From Accumulibacter sp. (GTDB lineage: Bacteria > Pseudomonadota > Gammaproteobacteria > Burkholderiales > Rhodocyclaceae): 64,000 bases of DNA. The DNA is taken from positions 1 to 64,000 of the forward strand of contig NZ_JAPUVR010000081.1 in NCBI RefSeq assembly GCF_029255125.1. The letters are read 5' to 3'. This document shows positions 1-9,654 of this stretch, piece after piece (within the stretch, counting starts at the first letter, position 1; every line of letters starts with the position of its first letter). Made by a program: the position numbers and the translations under genes. The notes under the pieces are model-generated. The model ran no database searches, was not told where the DNA came from, and was given only the letters and a program-made list of their open reading frames with translations.

Positions 1-2328
1 GCCGATGCGGAAGGGGGTGGCGAGCACCTCGAGCAGGTCGCGCGCGAGCACGGCAGCGTCGTCGGCGTTCTCCACTTCTTCCATGAGGATCGCGAAGACG
101 TTGCCGGGCAGGCGCGCCAGCGTATCGCCGTCGCGCAGGCGTGACTTGATCCGTTCGCCAATGGCCGTCAGCAGGCGGTCGCCGGATTCGTAGCCGAAAC
201 GCTCATTGACCTCCTTGAAGTGGTCAACGTCGAGAACCAGCAGCGCCAGCCTGGCATTCATCAGTTCCGCCTTGGTCAGTGCGTGTTCGAAATGGATGTT
301 GAGCAGCGTGCGGTTGGGCAAGTGGGTCAGGGGGTCGTAGCAAGCGATGAATTCGGCGCGCTGGCCGAAGTCGCGCAGACGCGTGATATCGGTGAATACA
401 CCAATGTAACGTTCGGTTACCCCCGCTTCGTTGACTACGGCGGTGATCGTCAACCACTGCAGATAGGTTTCCCCGTTCTTCCTGCGGTTGCAGATCTCAC
501 CCTGCCAGAAACCGTGCTCGGAAAGCTGACTCCACAAAGCGGCGTAGAAGGTCGCGCCATGATGGCCGGACTTGAGCATGCCAACGGTGCGGCCGATCGC
601 TTCTTCGCTGCTATAGCCAGTGATCTCGCTGAAGGCGCCGTTCACGGCGACGATGTGCGTTGCCGCATCGGTGATCAGGATGGCATCCCGGCTGTGCACA
701 AAGACCGTCGCGGCGCGCCGAATTGCTTCCTCGTCCTGCCAAAGCGCGGTTATATCGTCGAAAACGGCCGCACAGCAGCCGCCCGATGGGCGATAGGCGG
801 TGACCCGGTAGCGCCGTCCGAGATCGCTGGTGAAATCGTCGTAGTGCGCGTCGTCGCCGCTCACGGCGACTGCGGCAAAGCGTTCAATCCAGCGCGGGTC
901 GATCCCCGGCATGACCTCGCTCACCCGCTGGCCCACGATTTCTGCCCGGGTGAGACCGGCGATCGCCTCGAACGCCGGGTTTACCTCGAGAAAGCGGTAG
1001 TCGTAAGGTATGCCGTCGGCGCTGAACAGGATTTCCTGCACGGCGAAGCCACAGGTCATCGCGTTGAAGAGACTGCGCAGGCATCGCTCGGATGCGCGCA
1101 GCGCGGTCTCGGCACGTCTGCTGGCAAAGGCTTTGACCGCGTATTCGGCGAGCGCAGAAACGTTCGCGATGTCGTCGCTGGAATAGCCACCCCAGCGATT
1201 GGCCAGCTTGAGCAGGGCGCGCACCTTTTCCTCGTGCACGATCGGCAGCGCCATTTCCCTGGACGGGGTGCTTGCTTCGTTGTGCCGCTCGCTGCTCTCG
1301 GTAGCGGCCGGGTGTTTGTCGGCCAACACGCGCTCATTGCTGTCGCTCTCTGCTCGACGCTCGTCGGGCAGCACCGACGCCGCCTTCTGCCCAGCGGCGG
1401 GTGGCCGGGTCGGGAGCATCTCGATCGTCCCGCTCGTGCTCCCGGTAAGCTCGATTGCGCTTTCCAGGGCAATCTGCAGGTGCGCCTCGAGGTCAGCACT
1501 TGCCGCCAGTTCACTCAGTCGATCGTGCGCGCGTAATCGGACCTCGTCGCGCTTCTGCTCTCCGGTGCTGCGGAGCAGCGAAAAGAGACGCCCGCCAGAA
1601 TCCGGTGAGTGGAAAGTGGTGACTTCGACTGCCCACGTCGTGCCGTCCTTGCGGCGGTGGCGGGTGAGCACGCGCTCGTTGCCGGCGGGCGGCAGTCCAT
1701 CGCCGGCGATCGCCGCCATCGGGCAGGTGGGGCCGGCAGTGAGTTGCTGGGTGGTCAGTTGCAGCAGGTCACTGCGCGTATAGCCGGAAAGGCGGCAATA
1801 GGTCTCGTTGACGTCGAGCAGACGGCCGGTCAGATCGGTCAGCCAGAAGCCGTCGAGCACCGTCTCGCGCAATTCGGGTGTGTGGCGAACCGCTGATTCG
1901 CGCGTGAATTGCGCCGCCTGGATGCTGAGCAGGAGATGGCGCGCGTTGCCGGTCAACGGGTAGTCGGCATCGCCAATCGGACGTAGCGACCAGTTCCAGT
2001 CGCCCGGTTCGCCGGTTGGGCTGACATTGGTCAGGAACGGACGCGCGGTGTGCACGTGCGCCATTCCCGAACTGCGGACCCGGCGGAACACCTGTTCGAC
2101 GCGCGTCTGGGGAAAGACGTCGAAGTAGTTGCGGCCGCGCAGCAGTTCCAGCGTCTTGCCATTGGCGAGCGCAAAATGGCGGTTGACGTAGACGAAATCG
2201 AAGTCGGCATTGAGCACGGCGATGGCCAGACCCGCGTGCTCGAGAATCGCAAGCCAGGGCGAGTCGGTGGCCAGGCCACCCAGAATCTGCCGTTCGACTT
2301 GGCTGCTGGCGAAGGAGATGGATGTCAT
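1..2328 (-). CDS. Multi-PAS/GAF protein with degenerate GGDEF domain (C-terminus outside window)
   Basis: The minus-strand frame is open for exactly 776 codons from the ATG at 2328 to the window edge, so the C-terminus is missing. Domains in order: N-terminal PAS (about 20-140), second PAS (about 150-260, FWLTDLTGRLLDVN), GAF-like region (about 265-405), a third PAS-like block (about 415-530, DYRFLEVNPAFEAI), a fourth PAS (about 535-650) and a GGDEF domain (from about 660). The GGDEF core LDVDHFKEVNERFGYESGD is kept, but the active-site loop reads RLPGNVF (740-745) instead of RLGGDEF. Diguanylate cyclase activity is therefore unlikely. Such proteins often continue into an EAL domain, which would lie beyond base 1. 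It is the last visible gene of the chemosensory cluster and shares its first and third PAS modules with the PAS-only protein at 5923-6792. Confidence 0.85.
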   Translation of the reverse strand, partial: MTSISFASSQVERQILGGLATDSPWLAILEHAGLAIAVLNADFDFVYVNRHFALANGKTLELLRGRNYFDVFPQTRVEQVFRRVRSSGMAHVHTARPFLTNVSPTGEPGDWNWSLRPIGDADYPLTGNARHLLLSIQAAQFTRESAVRHTPELRETVLDGFWLTDLTGRLLDVNETYCRLSGYTRSDLLQLTTQQLTAGPTCPMAAIAGDGLPPAGNERVLTRHRRKDGTTWAVEVTTFHSPDSGGRLFSLLRSTGEQKRDEVRLRAHDRLSELAASADLEAHLQIALESAIELTGSTSGTIEMLPTRPPAAGQKAASVLPDERRAESDSNERVLADKHPAATESSERHNEASTPSREMALPIVHEEKVRALLKLANRWGGYSSDDIANVSALAEYAVKAFASRRAETALRASERCLRSLFNAMTCGFAVQEILFSADGIPYDYRFLEVNPAFEAIAGLTRAEIVGQRVSEVMPGIDPRWIERFAAVAVSGDDAHYDDFTSDLGRRYRVTAYRPSGGCCAAVFDDITALWQDEEAIRRAATVFVHSRDAILITDAATHIVAVNGAFSEITGYSSEEAIGRTVGMLKSGHHGATFYAALWSQLSEHGFWQGEICNRRKNGETYLQWLTITAVVNEAGVTERYIGVFTDITRLRDFGQRAEFIACYDPLTHLPNRTLLNIHFEHALTKAELMNARLALLVLDVDHFKEVNERFGYESGDRLLTAIGERIKSRLRDGDTLARLPGNVFAILMEEVENADDAAVLARDLLEVLATPFRIG

Positions 2329-2549
2329 GATCGATGGCTCGTGAGGGTTGCCAGCCGGGAGTTGGCGTTTGCCGATCCCGCTCGTCAAACGGCCAGGCTG
2401 ATCGCCGCGACAATCGGCGTCAGTGCTGGCGAGAGACAATTTACCCTGTTTTCGACCGCCTGATCGTGCATTCGATCACGCTTTTTTTCCCTGCCACAGG
2501 CGGGGAGGGGCCACGACCGCCGCACGCGACCGTGCGTTGTGGTGACGGC

Positions 2550-3383
2550 CTAGTGGCGCAGAGCGGCGACCAGCGAGGCAACGTCGTCGGCCGACTCACG
2601 CATGATTTCGCGCAGGGTTTCCTCACCGACAACGAGATCGATCGTCGCCGCCATCCCCTCGCGCGGACAACCGTCGAGGTCGCGCAGCGGGCTTTCGACC
2701 GGCGCCAGCTCGTCGGCGAGGAGCAGGGTATCGCCGAGCGTCATTGGCGGCATGGCAAGGAAACCCTGCCAGCAGACTTCGGCCGCATCGACGATCACTG
2801 CCGGGACCGCCAGCGCCTTGAGCACGGCTCGTCCGACTTCCGCCTCGCCGCTTTCGCTCCAGGCGGGAAAGTCTTCATCGAGCAGGCCAGGGTAGTCGGA
2901 CGTGCGCGAAATCAGGTAAAAGGCGCCGACTTCGTGCACGATGCCGGCGAAGAGCGCCGTTTCCGGGTCGAGTCGGGTCACCCGGCGGGCGAGCACCTGC
3001 GCCAAGGCCGCGACGTGCGCGGTATGCTCCCACAGTCGCTCGGCCAGTTCGCGGTCGCGCGCTGTCGCCGATACGGCCAATTGCCGACTGACGACCGCAC
3101 TGGCCAGTGCGCGCAGGTAGCGAAAGCCGAGCCGCATGACCGCCGTTCGTACGTCGGTGATCGGTCGGCCTGAACGATTGCAGGCTGCCGAGTTGGCAAC
3201 GGCGACGACGCGCGCCGCCAGCAGCGGTTCCGCCTGGACCAGCCGGACTGCCTGGTCGAGCGAGCAGTCGGGGTCGTCGAGCGTGCTCTTGAGCTTCAGG
3301 GCGACTACGGCGCTGGTTGGAAAGCTGACTTCGGCGCGCTCGATCTGCGCCGCGATGGTCTTGAGGATCTCATATCGTTCCAC
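2550..3383 (-). CDS. HDOD-domain signalling protein
   Basis: This 277-residue protein starts at a GTG (3383) preceded by GGAG. It is one HDOD domain (about 15-215), recognised by FPTSAVVALKL, VQAEPLLAARVVAVANS, AVMRLGFRYLRALA and FAGIVHEVGAFYLI. HDOD proteins are non-catalytic relatives of HD-GYP phosphodiesterases. They act as scaffold or output modules in c-di-GMP and chemosensory signalling. The gene lies 39 bases downstream of cheB on the same strand, so it is probably the next gene of the chemotaxis transcript. The specific partner cannot be told from sequence. Confidence 0.85.
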   Translation of the reverse strand: MERYEILKTIAAQIERAEVSFPTSAVVALKLKSTLDDPDCSLDQAVRLVQAEPLLAARVVAVANSAACNRSGRPITDVRTAVMRLGFRYLRALASAVVSRQLAVSATARDRELAERLWEHTAHVAALAQVLARRVTRLDPETALFAGIVHEVGAFYLISRTSDYPGLLDEDFPAWSESGEAEVGRAVLKALAVPAVIVDAAEVCWQGFLAMPPMTLGDTLLLADELAPVESPLRDLDGCPREGMAATIDLVVGEETLREIMRESADDVASLVAALRH

Positions 3384-3422
3384 GTTGATCTCCGGGCTCC
3401 TGGCGGCTTCACCGGGCGCTGC

Positions 3423-4544
3423 TCAGCGTTCGGAAGCGACCAGCGCCGTGGCAATTTGCGATAGCGGCAGGACCTGCTCGACGGCCCCCAGCTTGATTGC
3501 CTCCCTGGGCATCCCGAAAACGACGCACGACGCTTCATCCTGGGCGATCGTTGTCGCACCGGCCTCGCGCATCTCCTTCAGACCGCGCGCGCCGTCGTCA
3601 CCCATGCCGGTCATGATCACGCCGAGTGCGTTGCGTCCGGCGAAGCGGGCCACCGAACGAAAAAGCACGTCGACCGACGGTCGGTGGCGATTGACCAGTG
3701 GCCCATCGACGATCTCCACGTGGTATTGGGCGCCGTTGCGTTTGAGCAGCATGTGCTTGCCGCCCGGTGCGATCAGCGCACGGCCGGGCAGGACGCGATC
3801 GTTCGAGCGGGCTTCGCGAACCTCGATCGCGGCCAGCGAGTCGAGCCGGGCGGCAAACATTCCGGTGAAGCGCTCGGGCATATGCTGGACGACCACGATT
3901 CCCGGCACCGTCTTCGGCAGGCTGGTGAGGACCGTTTCGAGCGCCTGCGTGCCACCCGTCGAGGTGCCGATGGCGATCACCTTGTCGGTCGTTTGCAGCA
4001 CCGGCGCCGTTCCGGCAGACAGAATCACGTCTGCCCGGTTGACCGGCTGACTCGCGGCTGGTGGCGCAACGAGACGTGTCGTACCGCTGGTGCTGGCCGT
4101 TGCGCGCAACGCGTTGACGTTGGCCCGCGCGGCCGTACGCACAGCGGCGACGATGTCGTCCGACGAATCCTCCAGAAAGGCTTTCAGCCCGAGTTTCGGT
4201 TTGCTAATTACGCTGAAGGCGCCGGCTGCCAGCGCCTGCGTCAAGGCATCGCTGCCGGCGGTGGCCAGCGAAGAGCAGACGATCACCGGCGTCGGTCGCT
4301 TGGCCATCAGCGCGCGCAGGAACGACAGGCCATCCATGCGCGGCATCTCGATATCGAGGATGATCACATCCGGCCAGGCGCGCTGCATTTTCTCCATCGC
4401 GAACAGCGGGTCGGCGGCAGTCGCCAGCAGTTCGATATCGCCCGCTTCGCCGATCGCTCGCGCCACCGCCTGCCGAACGACCGCCGAGTCGTCTACCACG
4501 AGCACGCGAATTCTTGGCTTACTCATCGTTCCTTGCCCGATCAT
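3423..4544 (-). CDS. cheB: Chemotaxis response regulator protein-glutamate methylesterase CheB
   Basis: CheB removes methyl groups from, and deamidates, glutamine/glutamate residues of MCPs. The N-terminal receiver domain ([12 protein letters not shown]; phospho-Asp in [13 protein letters not shown]) is followed by a linker and the C-terminal methylesterase domain with GTSTGGT (catalytic Ser), VQHMP (catalytic His) and MTGMGDDGA (catalytic Asp). Length (373 aa) fits the family. The first ATG overlaps the cheR stop as ATGA. A second ATG six codons later (4526, [11 protein letters not shown]) is preceded by AGGAA and is also plausible. It sits in the order cheD-cheR-cheB, as in other F7-like clusters. 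Confidence 0.96.
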   Translation of the reverse strand: MIGQGTMSKPRIRVLVVDDSAVVRQAVARAIGEAGDIELLATAADPLFAMEKMQRAWPDVIILDIEMPRMDGLSFLRALMAKRPTPVIVCSSLATAGSDALTQALAAGAFSVISKPKLGLKAFLEDSSDDIVAAVRTAARANVNALRATASTSGTTRLVAPPAASQPVNRADVILSAGTAPVLQTTDKVIAIGTSTGGTQALETVLTSLPKTVPGIVVVQHMPERFTGMFAARLDSLAAIEVREARSNDRVLPGRALIAPGGKHMLLKRNGAQYHVEIVDGPLVNRHRPSVDVLFRSVARFAGRNALGVIMTGMGDDGARGLKEMREAGATTIAQDEASCVVFGMPREAIKLGAVEQVLPLSQIATALVASER

Positions 4545-5359
4545 CCGGCTGGCTTGCGATAGATCGTCGGTCTGACCGCCAGCAGGTTGGTGGTCAGACC
4601 GTTGAGCGATTCCGAATGGCCAACAACGAAGTGGCCGCCCGGTTTCAGGCTGGGCAGCATGTTCGCAACCACCTTGCGCTTGGTTTCAGTATCGAAATAG
4701 ATCATTACGTTGCGCAGGAAAATGACGTCGAACTGGCCGACGCCGCTGATCGGCTGCGTCAGATTGACCTGCGCGAAACGGACGTGCTGCCGGAGCCGGC
4801 CGTCGATCAGAAGTTTCCCTTCCTGCGAGCGGACACCCTTCAGGCAGTACTTGCGCAAGAACGCCGGCGGAATCCCCGAGATGCGCTCGAGCGAGTAGAC
4901 GCCCGCCTGCGCGCGCGCGAGTACGGTCATGCTGATGTCCGAGCCGAAAACCTCCCACGCGCGCAGCGGGCAGTACTCGGCGAGGACCATGGCCATTGAG
5001 TAGGCTTCCTCGCCGCTCGAACTGGCGCCGCTCCAGATGCGGAAGAGACCGCCAGCACCCGCCTCCTGTTGCACCAGGTCGCGCAGGAAGTCGAAGTGCT
5101 GCGGCTCACGAAAGAAATAGGTCTCGTTGGTCGTCAGCAGATCGACCATCGTCTGCAGTTCGTTCGGTTCTTCGTCCGACGACAGCAGCCGGTAGTACTC
5201 GCCGTAGGTGGCGAGTCCGTAGTAGTCGAGCCGGCGGCCGAGGCGGCCGACGAGCAGCACACGCTTGGCGTCCGACAGACTGATCCCGGCGATACGATAG
5301 ATCAGCCGCTGGAAGAGGGCGAACTCCTGATCGGTGATGGCGGGGCGGACGGTGTTCAT
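4541..5359 (-). CDS. cheR: Chemotaxis protein methyltransferase CheR
   Basis: CheR uses S-adenosylmethionine to methylate glutamates on MCP signalling helices in the cytoplasm, opposing CheB. The 272-residue protein has the N-terminal helical CheR_N part ([16 protein letters not shown]) and a Rossmann methyltransferase domain with [17 protein letters not shown] (SAM binding) and [26 protein letters not shown] is the typical active-site strand. It starts six bases after the cheD stop and overlaps cheB by four bases. CheR may dock on the C-terminal tails of the cluster's MCPs, which end in an NWETF-like pentapeptide. Confidence 0.96.
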   Translation of the reverse strand: MNTVRPAITDQEFALFQRLIYRIAGISLSDAKRVLLVGRLGRRLDYYGLATYGEYYRLLSSDEEPNELQTMVDLLTTNETYFFREPQHFDFLRDLVQQEAGAGGLFRIWSGASSSGEEAYSMAMVLAEYCPLRAWEVFGSDISMTVLARAQAGVYSLERISGIPPAFLRKYCLKGVRSQEGKLLIDGRLRQHVRFAQVNLTQPISGVGQFDVIFLRNVMIYFDTETKRKVVANMLPSLKPGGHFVVGHSESLNGLTTNLLAVRPTIYRKPAG

Positions 5360-5365
5360 CGGTGC

Positions 5366-5926
5366 TCAGAAAAGTTCGATGTCAGTCTTCTTCGGCGCGG
5401 CGAGCAGCGTGCTGGCGTACGACCTCTCGGCTTCGACGATGCTCTGACTGGTTTGTCCGCGCTTGCAGAAGACCTCGCCCGTCTGCGGGTTGAGGATGAC
5501 CTTGCGCGACCACGGGCCCATCAGGTCGGCAGCGAGCAGTTGGATTCCCTCGCGTGCCAGCCACTCGCGGGCGAATTCGGCATTGCGTTCGCCGATGCTG
5601 ACGCCAGTGAGCGACGAAATCACGTTGCCGCCGCCAAAGGCCTTGCCCTGCAGGCGCCTCTTCTGCGCGCCGCGGTTGAGCATGCCGTTCATTAGCGCTT
5701 CCATGCAGAAGTTGCCACAGAGCAACACATCGAGGTCGCGGTTGCTCGACTTCTCATGGCGCGGCAGCATGAAATGGTTCAGGCCGCCGACGTGCAGCAC
5801 CGGATCCCACAAGCAGACGGCGACGCAAGAACCGAGCAGGGTGGACATCGGGCGTTCGCTTTCGACCGCCCAGCCGCCAGGCTTGACCGTGCGCGCCATC
5901 CGCTCGAGCTCGCGCGGATCGCTCAC
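5366..5926 (-). CDS. cheD: Chemoreceptor glutamine deamidase CheD
   Basis: CheD deamidates glutamines in MCPs. Motifs GSCVAVCLWDP (catalytic Cys), GGLNHFMLP (catalytic His) and GGGNV identify the family. The GTG at 5926 was chosen because an AGGAGG lies six bases upstream and the GTG overlaps the stop of the upstream PAS gene (GTGA); this gives 186 residues. An internal ATG at 5899 would give 177. The C-terminus reads KKTDIELF, close to the KPGNVELF tail of the MCP-like protein at 14387-15739. That shared tail may have functional meaning, but this is only an inference. Confidence 0.95.
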   Translation of the reverse strand: MSDPRELERMARTVKPGGWAVESERPMSTLLGSCVAVCLWDPVLHVGGLNHFMLPRHEKSSNRDLDVLLCGNFCMEALMNGMLNRGAQKRRLQGKAFGGGNVISSLTGVSIGERNAEFAREWLAREGIQLLAADLMGPWSRKVILNPQTGEVFCKRGQTSQSIVEAERSYASTLLAAPKKTDIELF

Positions 5927-6792
5927 CGACCCTCCTGCTGGCTGTCCGGCGCCGGCGCCGGGCAAGTACCTGGGCGCCGGAGTGTGGTCACATCGTCGTA
6001 GATGACCGCGATCTGGCCATAGTGCGGACAGTAGGCGGTCACCCGGTAGTGGCGCCCGAGATCGCTGGAAAAATCGTCGAACTGTGCGCAGTCTCCTTTC
6101 AAGGCAACGACTTGGTATCGTTCGAGCCAACGGCTGTAGAGCTGCGGGACGACCGCGCTGGCGCAACGACCGACGATGCGCAAGCGATCGAGGCCGGTGA
6201 TCGCTTCGAAGGCGGGATTGACTTCGAGGAAACGGTAGTCGCACGCCTTGCCCTCCGCGTCGAGGACGATCTCGTGCAGCGCAAAGCCCGAAGTGAGCGT
6301 TTCGAACAGGCTGCGGAAGCGTCTTTCGCCGGCCACTGGAACGCTGCCGTCGCCCGGCTCGCGCGGCGCAGCGTCCGGCCGTGCGGCCGGGTGTTGAATG
6401 GTCAGCACCAGATAGCGCGTGCCGTCGGACTTGGCATGCTCGGCGAAGGGTGTCAGCGACCAGTTCCAGCGATCGAGATCGCCGCCGTGTCCGGGTTGCC
6501 AGCGGCTGGGCCGAGCCGAGCAGGCGCGTGCGATGCCGGAATCGCGCACCTGGCGAAAGACCGCTTCGCTCGCCGCGTGTGGAAAGAGTTCGAAATACTT
6601 GCGACCAGGAAAGAACGCTACCGGTTTGCCAATCGCATCGGCGTAGCTCGGGCTGACACCCAGGAAGGCAAAGTCGGCGTCGAGTACGGCAACGGCAACG
6701 CCCGCCTGGTCGAGAATCGCTGCCCATGGCGAAGCGCTGTCGATTCCGGCGACGAGGTGACGTTCGAGTCTGGCTCTGCTGGCAACATTCAT
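5923..6792 (-). CDS. PAS-only sensory protein without output domain
   Basis: This 289-residue soluble protein has two PAS-like blocks (about 18-140 and 158-265) and no kinase, GGDEF, MCP or DNA-binding domain. Both blocks are close paralogues of parts of the protein at 1-2328 (shared strings include DYRFLEVNPAFEAI and RVTAY.P). There is no predicted membrane segment. It lies between an MCP gene and cheD, and its stop overlaps the cheD start, so it is translationally coupled to the chemotaxis genes. It may be a sensory adaptor for the array or a partner of the GGDEF protein. It could also be a truncated duplicate of that protein that is still expressed. Confidence 0.85.
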   Translation of the reverse strand: MNVASRARLERHLVAGIDSASPWAAILDQAGVAVAVLDADFAFLGVSPSYADAIGKPVAFFPGRKYFELFPHAASEAVFRQVRDSGIARACSARPSRWQPGHGGDLDRWNWSLTPFAEHAKSDGTRYLVLTIQHPAARPDAAPREPGDGSVPVAGERRFRSLFETLTSGFALHEIVLDAEGKACDYRFLEVNPAFEAITGLDRLRIVGRCASAVVPQLYSRWLERYQVVALKGDCAQFDDFSSDLGRHYRVTAYCPHYGQIAVIYDDVTTLRRPGTCPAPAPDSQQEGR

Positions 6793-7043
6793 GGCATGAA
6801 GTCTGGTCAGTTTGACAACTCAGGCGGCAGCAGGTCGCCATCTTGCAACGCGTGTTCGTTCCCGGCGCACGGGCAAGCCGCTTGGCTTCGCCCTGCGTGG
6901 AAGGCTGGCGAGCGGCCTCCAGGATCGTTCCGCTCGCGCTCTCTTTCAGTCATCTCCGGCCGTTGCTGGCGCCGCTACGCCCGCCTCCCGTCGGCGGCGA
7001 CATGTTGCGCCGGTGGATGATCAGGTTCATCGCTGCCGCGGGC

Positions 7044-8852
7044 TCAGAAGCGTTGGAAGTCGTGCTCGCTGGCGGGCTTGGCGGCCGGGGCGCGCCTTGG
7101 CGCACGGGCGCGCGTCGCGGCGGCCGGCGGTGCGGCGGCAGCGCGCTGCGTGCGGCTGGCGGTGGTCGTGCGGCGCGCGGCGCTGTTGGTCGACTGTTCG
7201 CCTTCGGCCAGACGGAAGAAGGTCATCAGATCCTGAAGTTGCGCGGCCTGCCCGCCAAGTTCTTCGGCGGTCGCGGCGAGTTCCTCCGAGGCCGAGGCGT
7301 TGTGCTGCGTCGCCTGGTTCAGTTGCCCCATCGCGCCGTTGATCTGGCCAACGCCGGCCGATTGCTCCTGCGACGCCGCAGCGATTTCCTGCACCAGGTT
7401 GGACGTCTTCCGGATCGCTGGCACCATCTCGCCGAGCAGCGCTCCGGCGTGTTCGGCGAGTTTCACCGACTCCTTGGCCACGTTGCCGATTTCCTGCGCG
7501 GCCACCTGGCTGCGTTCGGCGAGTTTCCTGACCTCCGCCGCGACGACCGCGAAGCCCTTGCCGTGCTCGCCGGCGCGCGCCGCCTCGATCGCCGCGTTGA
7601 GTGCCAGCAGGTTCGTCTGGTAAGCGATGTCGTCGACGATGCCGATCTTTTCGGCGATCGTCCGCATCGCTTCGACGGTGCGGCCGACTGCTTCGCCGCC
7701 CTCGGTCGCCTGACGGGCGGCCGCCGCCGCCATGCCGTCGGTGACCTTGGCATTCTCGGTATTGCGCACGATCGAAGCGCTCATCTCCTCCATGCTGGCC
7801 GTGCTTTCCTCGACCGACGCCGCCTGCTCGCTGGCCGACTGCGAGAGCGACTGCGCGGTCACCGAGACCTGGCCGGAGGCATTCGACAGGTTGTCGGCGG
7901 CGATCCGCACCTTGCCGATGATCTCGCGCTGCTGCTCGACCATCGTCCTGATCGACCAGGCCGCGCTGCTCGTGTCGTCGCTGCGCGTGTTGACCTCGAC
8001 CGAGAGATCGCCGGCGGCCAGACGCTCCATCGTTGCGCCAATCGCTGCTGGTTCGCCGCCCAAGTGCTTCATCAGCCAGCGATAGGTCAAGAGGAGCGAA
8101 GCGGCAAGGACGACGATCGCCAGAACCAGCACGGCGTAGGTGGCGAGCTGGAGGCGGTGGGCAATCTCGGCGGCTGGCTGCCCGGCGGTCGACGTGCGCT
8201 TGTCGAGCATGGCAAAGAACTCATCGACCGGCTTCATGATCTTGGCTTTGTTGATGTGGTAGTTGCGGTCGTGCATCATCTCGACCGCCTGCTGGCGCGA
8301 GAGGGTGTTCGCCGCATCCTTGGTCGCGGTCTTCGCCTGGCTGCCGCCGGCCTCGCGCGCTGCGTTGCGCACTGCGGTCATCGCCAGCGTCTCGGTCTTC
8401 ACCAGGGCGTCGGAATTGGCCTTCGCCTGCTCGAGCTTGGCCAGTTCATCGCTGGTAAAGCCTTGGGCGCGCATCAGATCGAGCAGGGGCACTGCCTTTT
8501 CGTCCGGGCGTGGCGGCGCGTCGTTGGCAGCGACGAAGTCCCAGTAGATCCGCTCGTAGCTTTGCGGGCGCGGCTTGTTCCCGTTGCGGATTGCCAGGAT
8601 GTCGAGGTATTGCTGTTCATAGCGAGCATCGCCCGTGACGACGAAGGTGCGCGCAAGGCGGGTGAGGTCGTCCGACGACTGGCGCAACTCGTCAGCGAGC
8701 AGATACGAGTGGTAGCGCGACTCGTCGGCCCGGCGCACCTCCTGATAGGCTGCGTTGGTCAGGTAGGTGATGAGGCAGAGCAGGCCCATGAGGACGGCGG
8801 TCGTTGAGCCGAGCGCGATGAAAACCTGCCTGATCGTGAGCGTCTTGTTCAT
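7044..8852 (-). CDS. Methyl-accepting chemotaxis protein (first of three paralogues)
   Basis: This 602-residue transmembrane receptor has TM1 at about 9-31, a large helical periplasmic part (about 32-234), TM2 at about 235-258, a HAMP-like region and a classic MCP signalling domain with the hairpin tip [21 protein letters not shown]. Start ATG 8852 is preceded by AAAGGGA. It ends in [13 protein letters not shown] aligns with the NWETF pentapeptide that tethers CheR in enterobacterial receptors. The periplasmic segment differs from those of the other two MCPs here, while the signalling domain is nearly the same. Ligand unknown. Confidence 0.95.
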   Translation of the reverse strand: MNKTLTIRQVFIALGSTTAVLMGLLCLITYLTNAAYQEVRRADESRYHSYLLADELRQSSDDLTRLARTFVVTGDARYEQQYLDILAIRNGNKPRPQSYERIYWDFVAANDAPPRPDEKAVPLLDLMRAQGFTSDELAKLEQAKANSDALVKTETLAMTAVRNAAREAGGSQAKTATKDAANTLSRQQAVEMMHDRNYHINKAKIMKPVDEFFAMLDKRTSTAGQPAAEIAHRLQLATYAVLVLAIVVLAASLLLTYRWLMKHLGGEPAAIGATMERLAAGDLSVEVNTRSDDTSSAAWSIRTMVEQQREIIGKVRIAADNLSNASGQVSVTAQSLSQSASEQAASVEESTASMEEMSASIVRNTENAKVTDGMAAAAARQATEGGEAVGRTVEAMRTIAEKIGIVDDIAYQTNLLALNAAIEAARAGEHGKGFAVVAAEVRKLAERSQVAAQEIGNVAKESVKLAEHAGALLGEMVPAIRKTSNLVQEIAAASQEQSAGVGQINGAMGQLNQATQHNASASEELAATAEELGGQAAQLQDLMTFFRLAEGEQSTNSAARRTTTASRTQRAAAAPPAAATRARAPRRAPAAKPASEHDFQRF

Positions 8853-9056
8853 CGCGTGTCCCTTTCGGTGTGGTGCTATGAATTCACAATTGCGTCGAAA
8901 CTGTGCGGCACTGCGCGCGCTGAGCACCACTCCGAAGCATTTCGTCGGGCGGCCGGGGCCGGCCGCGGCGCCCTCGCCGGAAGTTGCGGCGAGGCGCCTG
9001 TTTCGCCGGTCAGCGCGCGCCTGAGCGAGCTCGCCCGAGCCTGGCCGAGGCCGACT

Positions 9057-9641
9057 CTAGTTGCATGTCGTGCCGCCCGCTTCGCTGTTGGCGACCTGTG
9101 CCAGGAGGACGATCTCGTCCACCGACAACACCTTGACGATGTTGAGGATGATGACGAAGCGGTTGGACACTTTGCCCATTCCCTGGATGAAGTCGGCGCG
9201 GATTCTGGCGCCGAAGGTCGGTGGCGGTTCGATCTCGCTGCCGGGAATCTCGATCACCTCGGATACGGCATCGACCATGACGCCGATGTCGTGTCGCGCG
9301 TCGCCCTCGCTGACTTCCAGGATGACGATGCACGAACGCTTGCCGACCCGGCTCGGCGTGCCGCCAAAGCGCGCGGCGAGGTCGATTACCGGCACGACGG
9401 CGCCGCGCAGGTTGATCACGCCCCGGATGAACGGCGGCATCATCGGGATCTCGGTGAGGCTGCCGTACTCGATGATTTCCTTCACGTTCAGGATGGCAAC
9501 GGCAAACATCTCGCCGCCCAGGAGGAAGGTCAGGTATTGCTGCGGGGCGTCGGCGGCGGCCAGACGGACGCTGCCGGCGCCTGTTCGGACGAGTGCGTTG
9601 GCGGGCCCGGCCGGCGCTTGGTTGTGGGCGATCAGGCTCAT
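9057..9641 (-). CDS. cheW: Chemotaxis coupling protein CheW
   Basis: CheW links the kinase CheA to MCPs. The 194-residue protein has a Gly/Ala-rich N-terminal stretch (about 1-35) and then one CheW domain: YLTFLLGGEMFAVAILNVKE, IPMMPPFIRGVINLRG and VPVIDLAARFG. ATG 9641 is preceded by GAGGGAGAG. It lies between two MCP genes, 13 bases after the stop of the upstream MCP, which supports co-transcription. Confidence 0.95.
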   Translation of the reverse strand: MSLIAHNQAPAGPANALVRTGAGSVRLAAADAPQQYLTFLLGGEMFAVAILNVKEIIEYGSLTEIPMMPPFIRGVINLRGAVVPVIDLAARFGGTPSRVGKRSCIVILEVSEGDARHDIGVMVDAVSEVIEIPGSEIEPPPTFGARIRADFIQGMGKVSNRFVIILNIVKVLSVDEIVLLAQVANSEAGGTTCN

Positions 9642-9654
9642 CGTTGGCTCTCCC

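Noticed and set aside
220-1536. Long plus-strand open frame of 438 codons opposite the PAS/GGDEF gene
   Set aside because: It is antisense to a frame with clear PAS and GGDEF motifs. Its translation lacks domains. GC-rich DNA gives long antisense frames.
5927-6841. Upstream extension of the cheD frame to 6841
   Set aside because: The added residues are Arg-rich, unlike any CheD, and lie antiframe to the PAS protein. The GTG at 5926 has an ideal Shine-Dalgarno.
6843-8807. Plus-strand frame of 654 codons opposite the first MCP
   Set aside because: The minus strand encodes an unmistakable MCP. The plus frame is Arg/Gly/His-rich with no family features; similar mirror frames lie opposite the other MCPs because their DNA is repeated.
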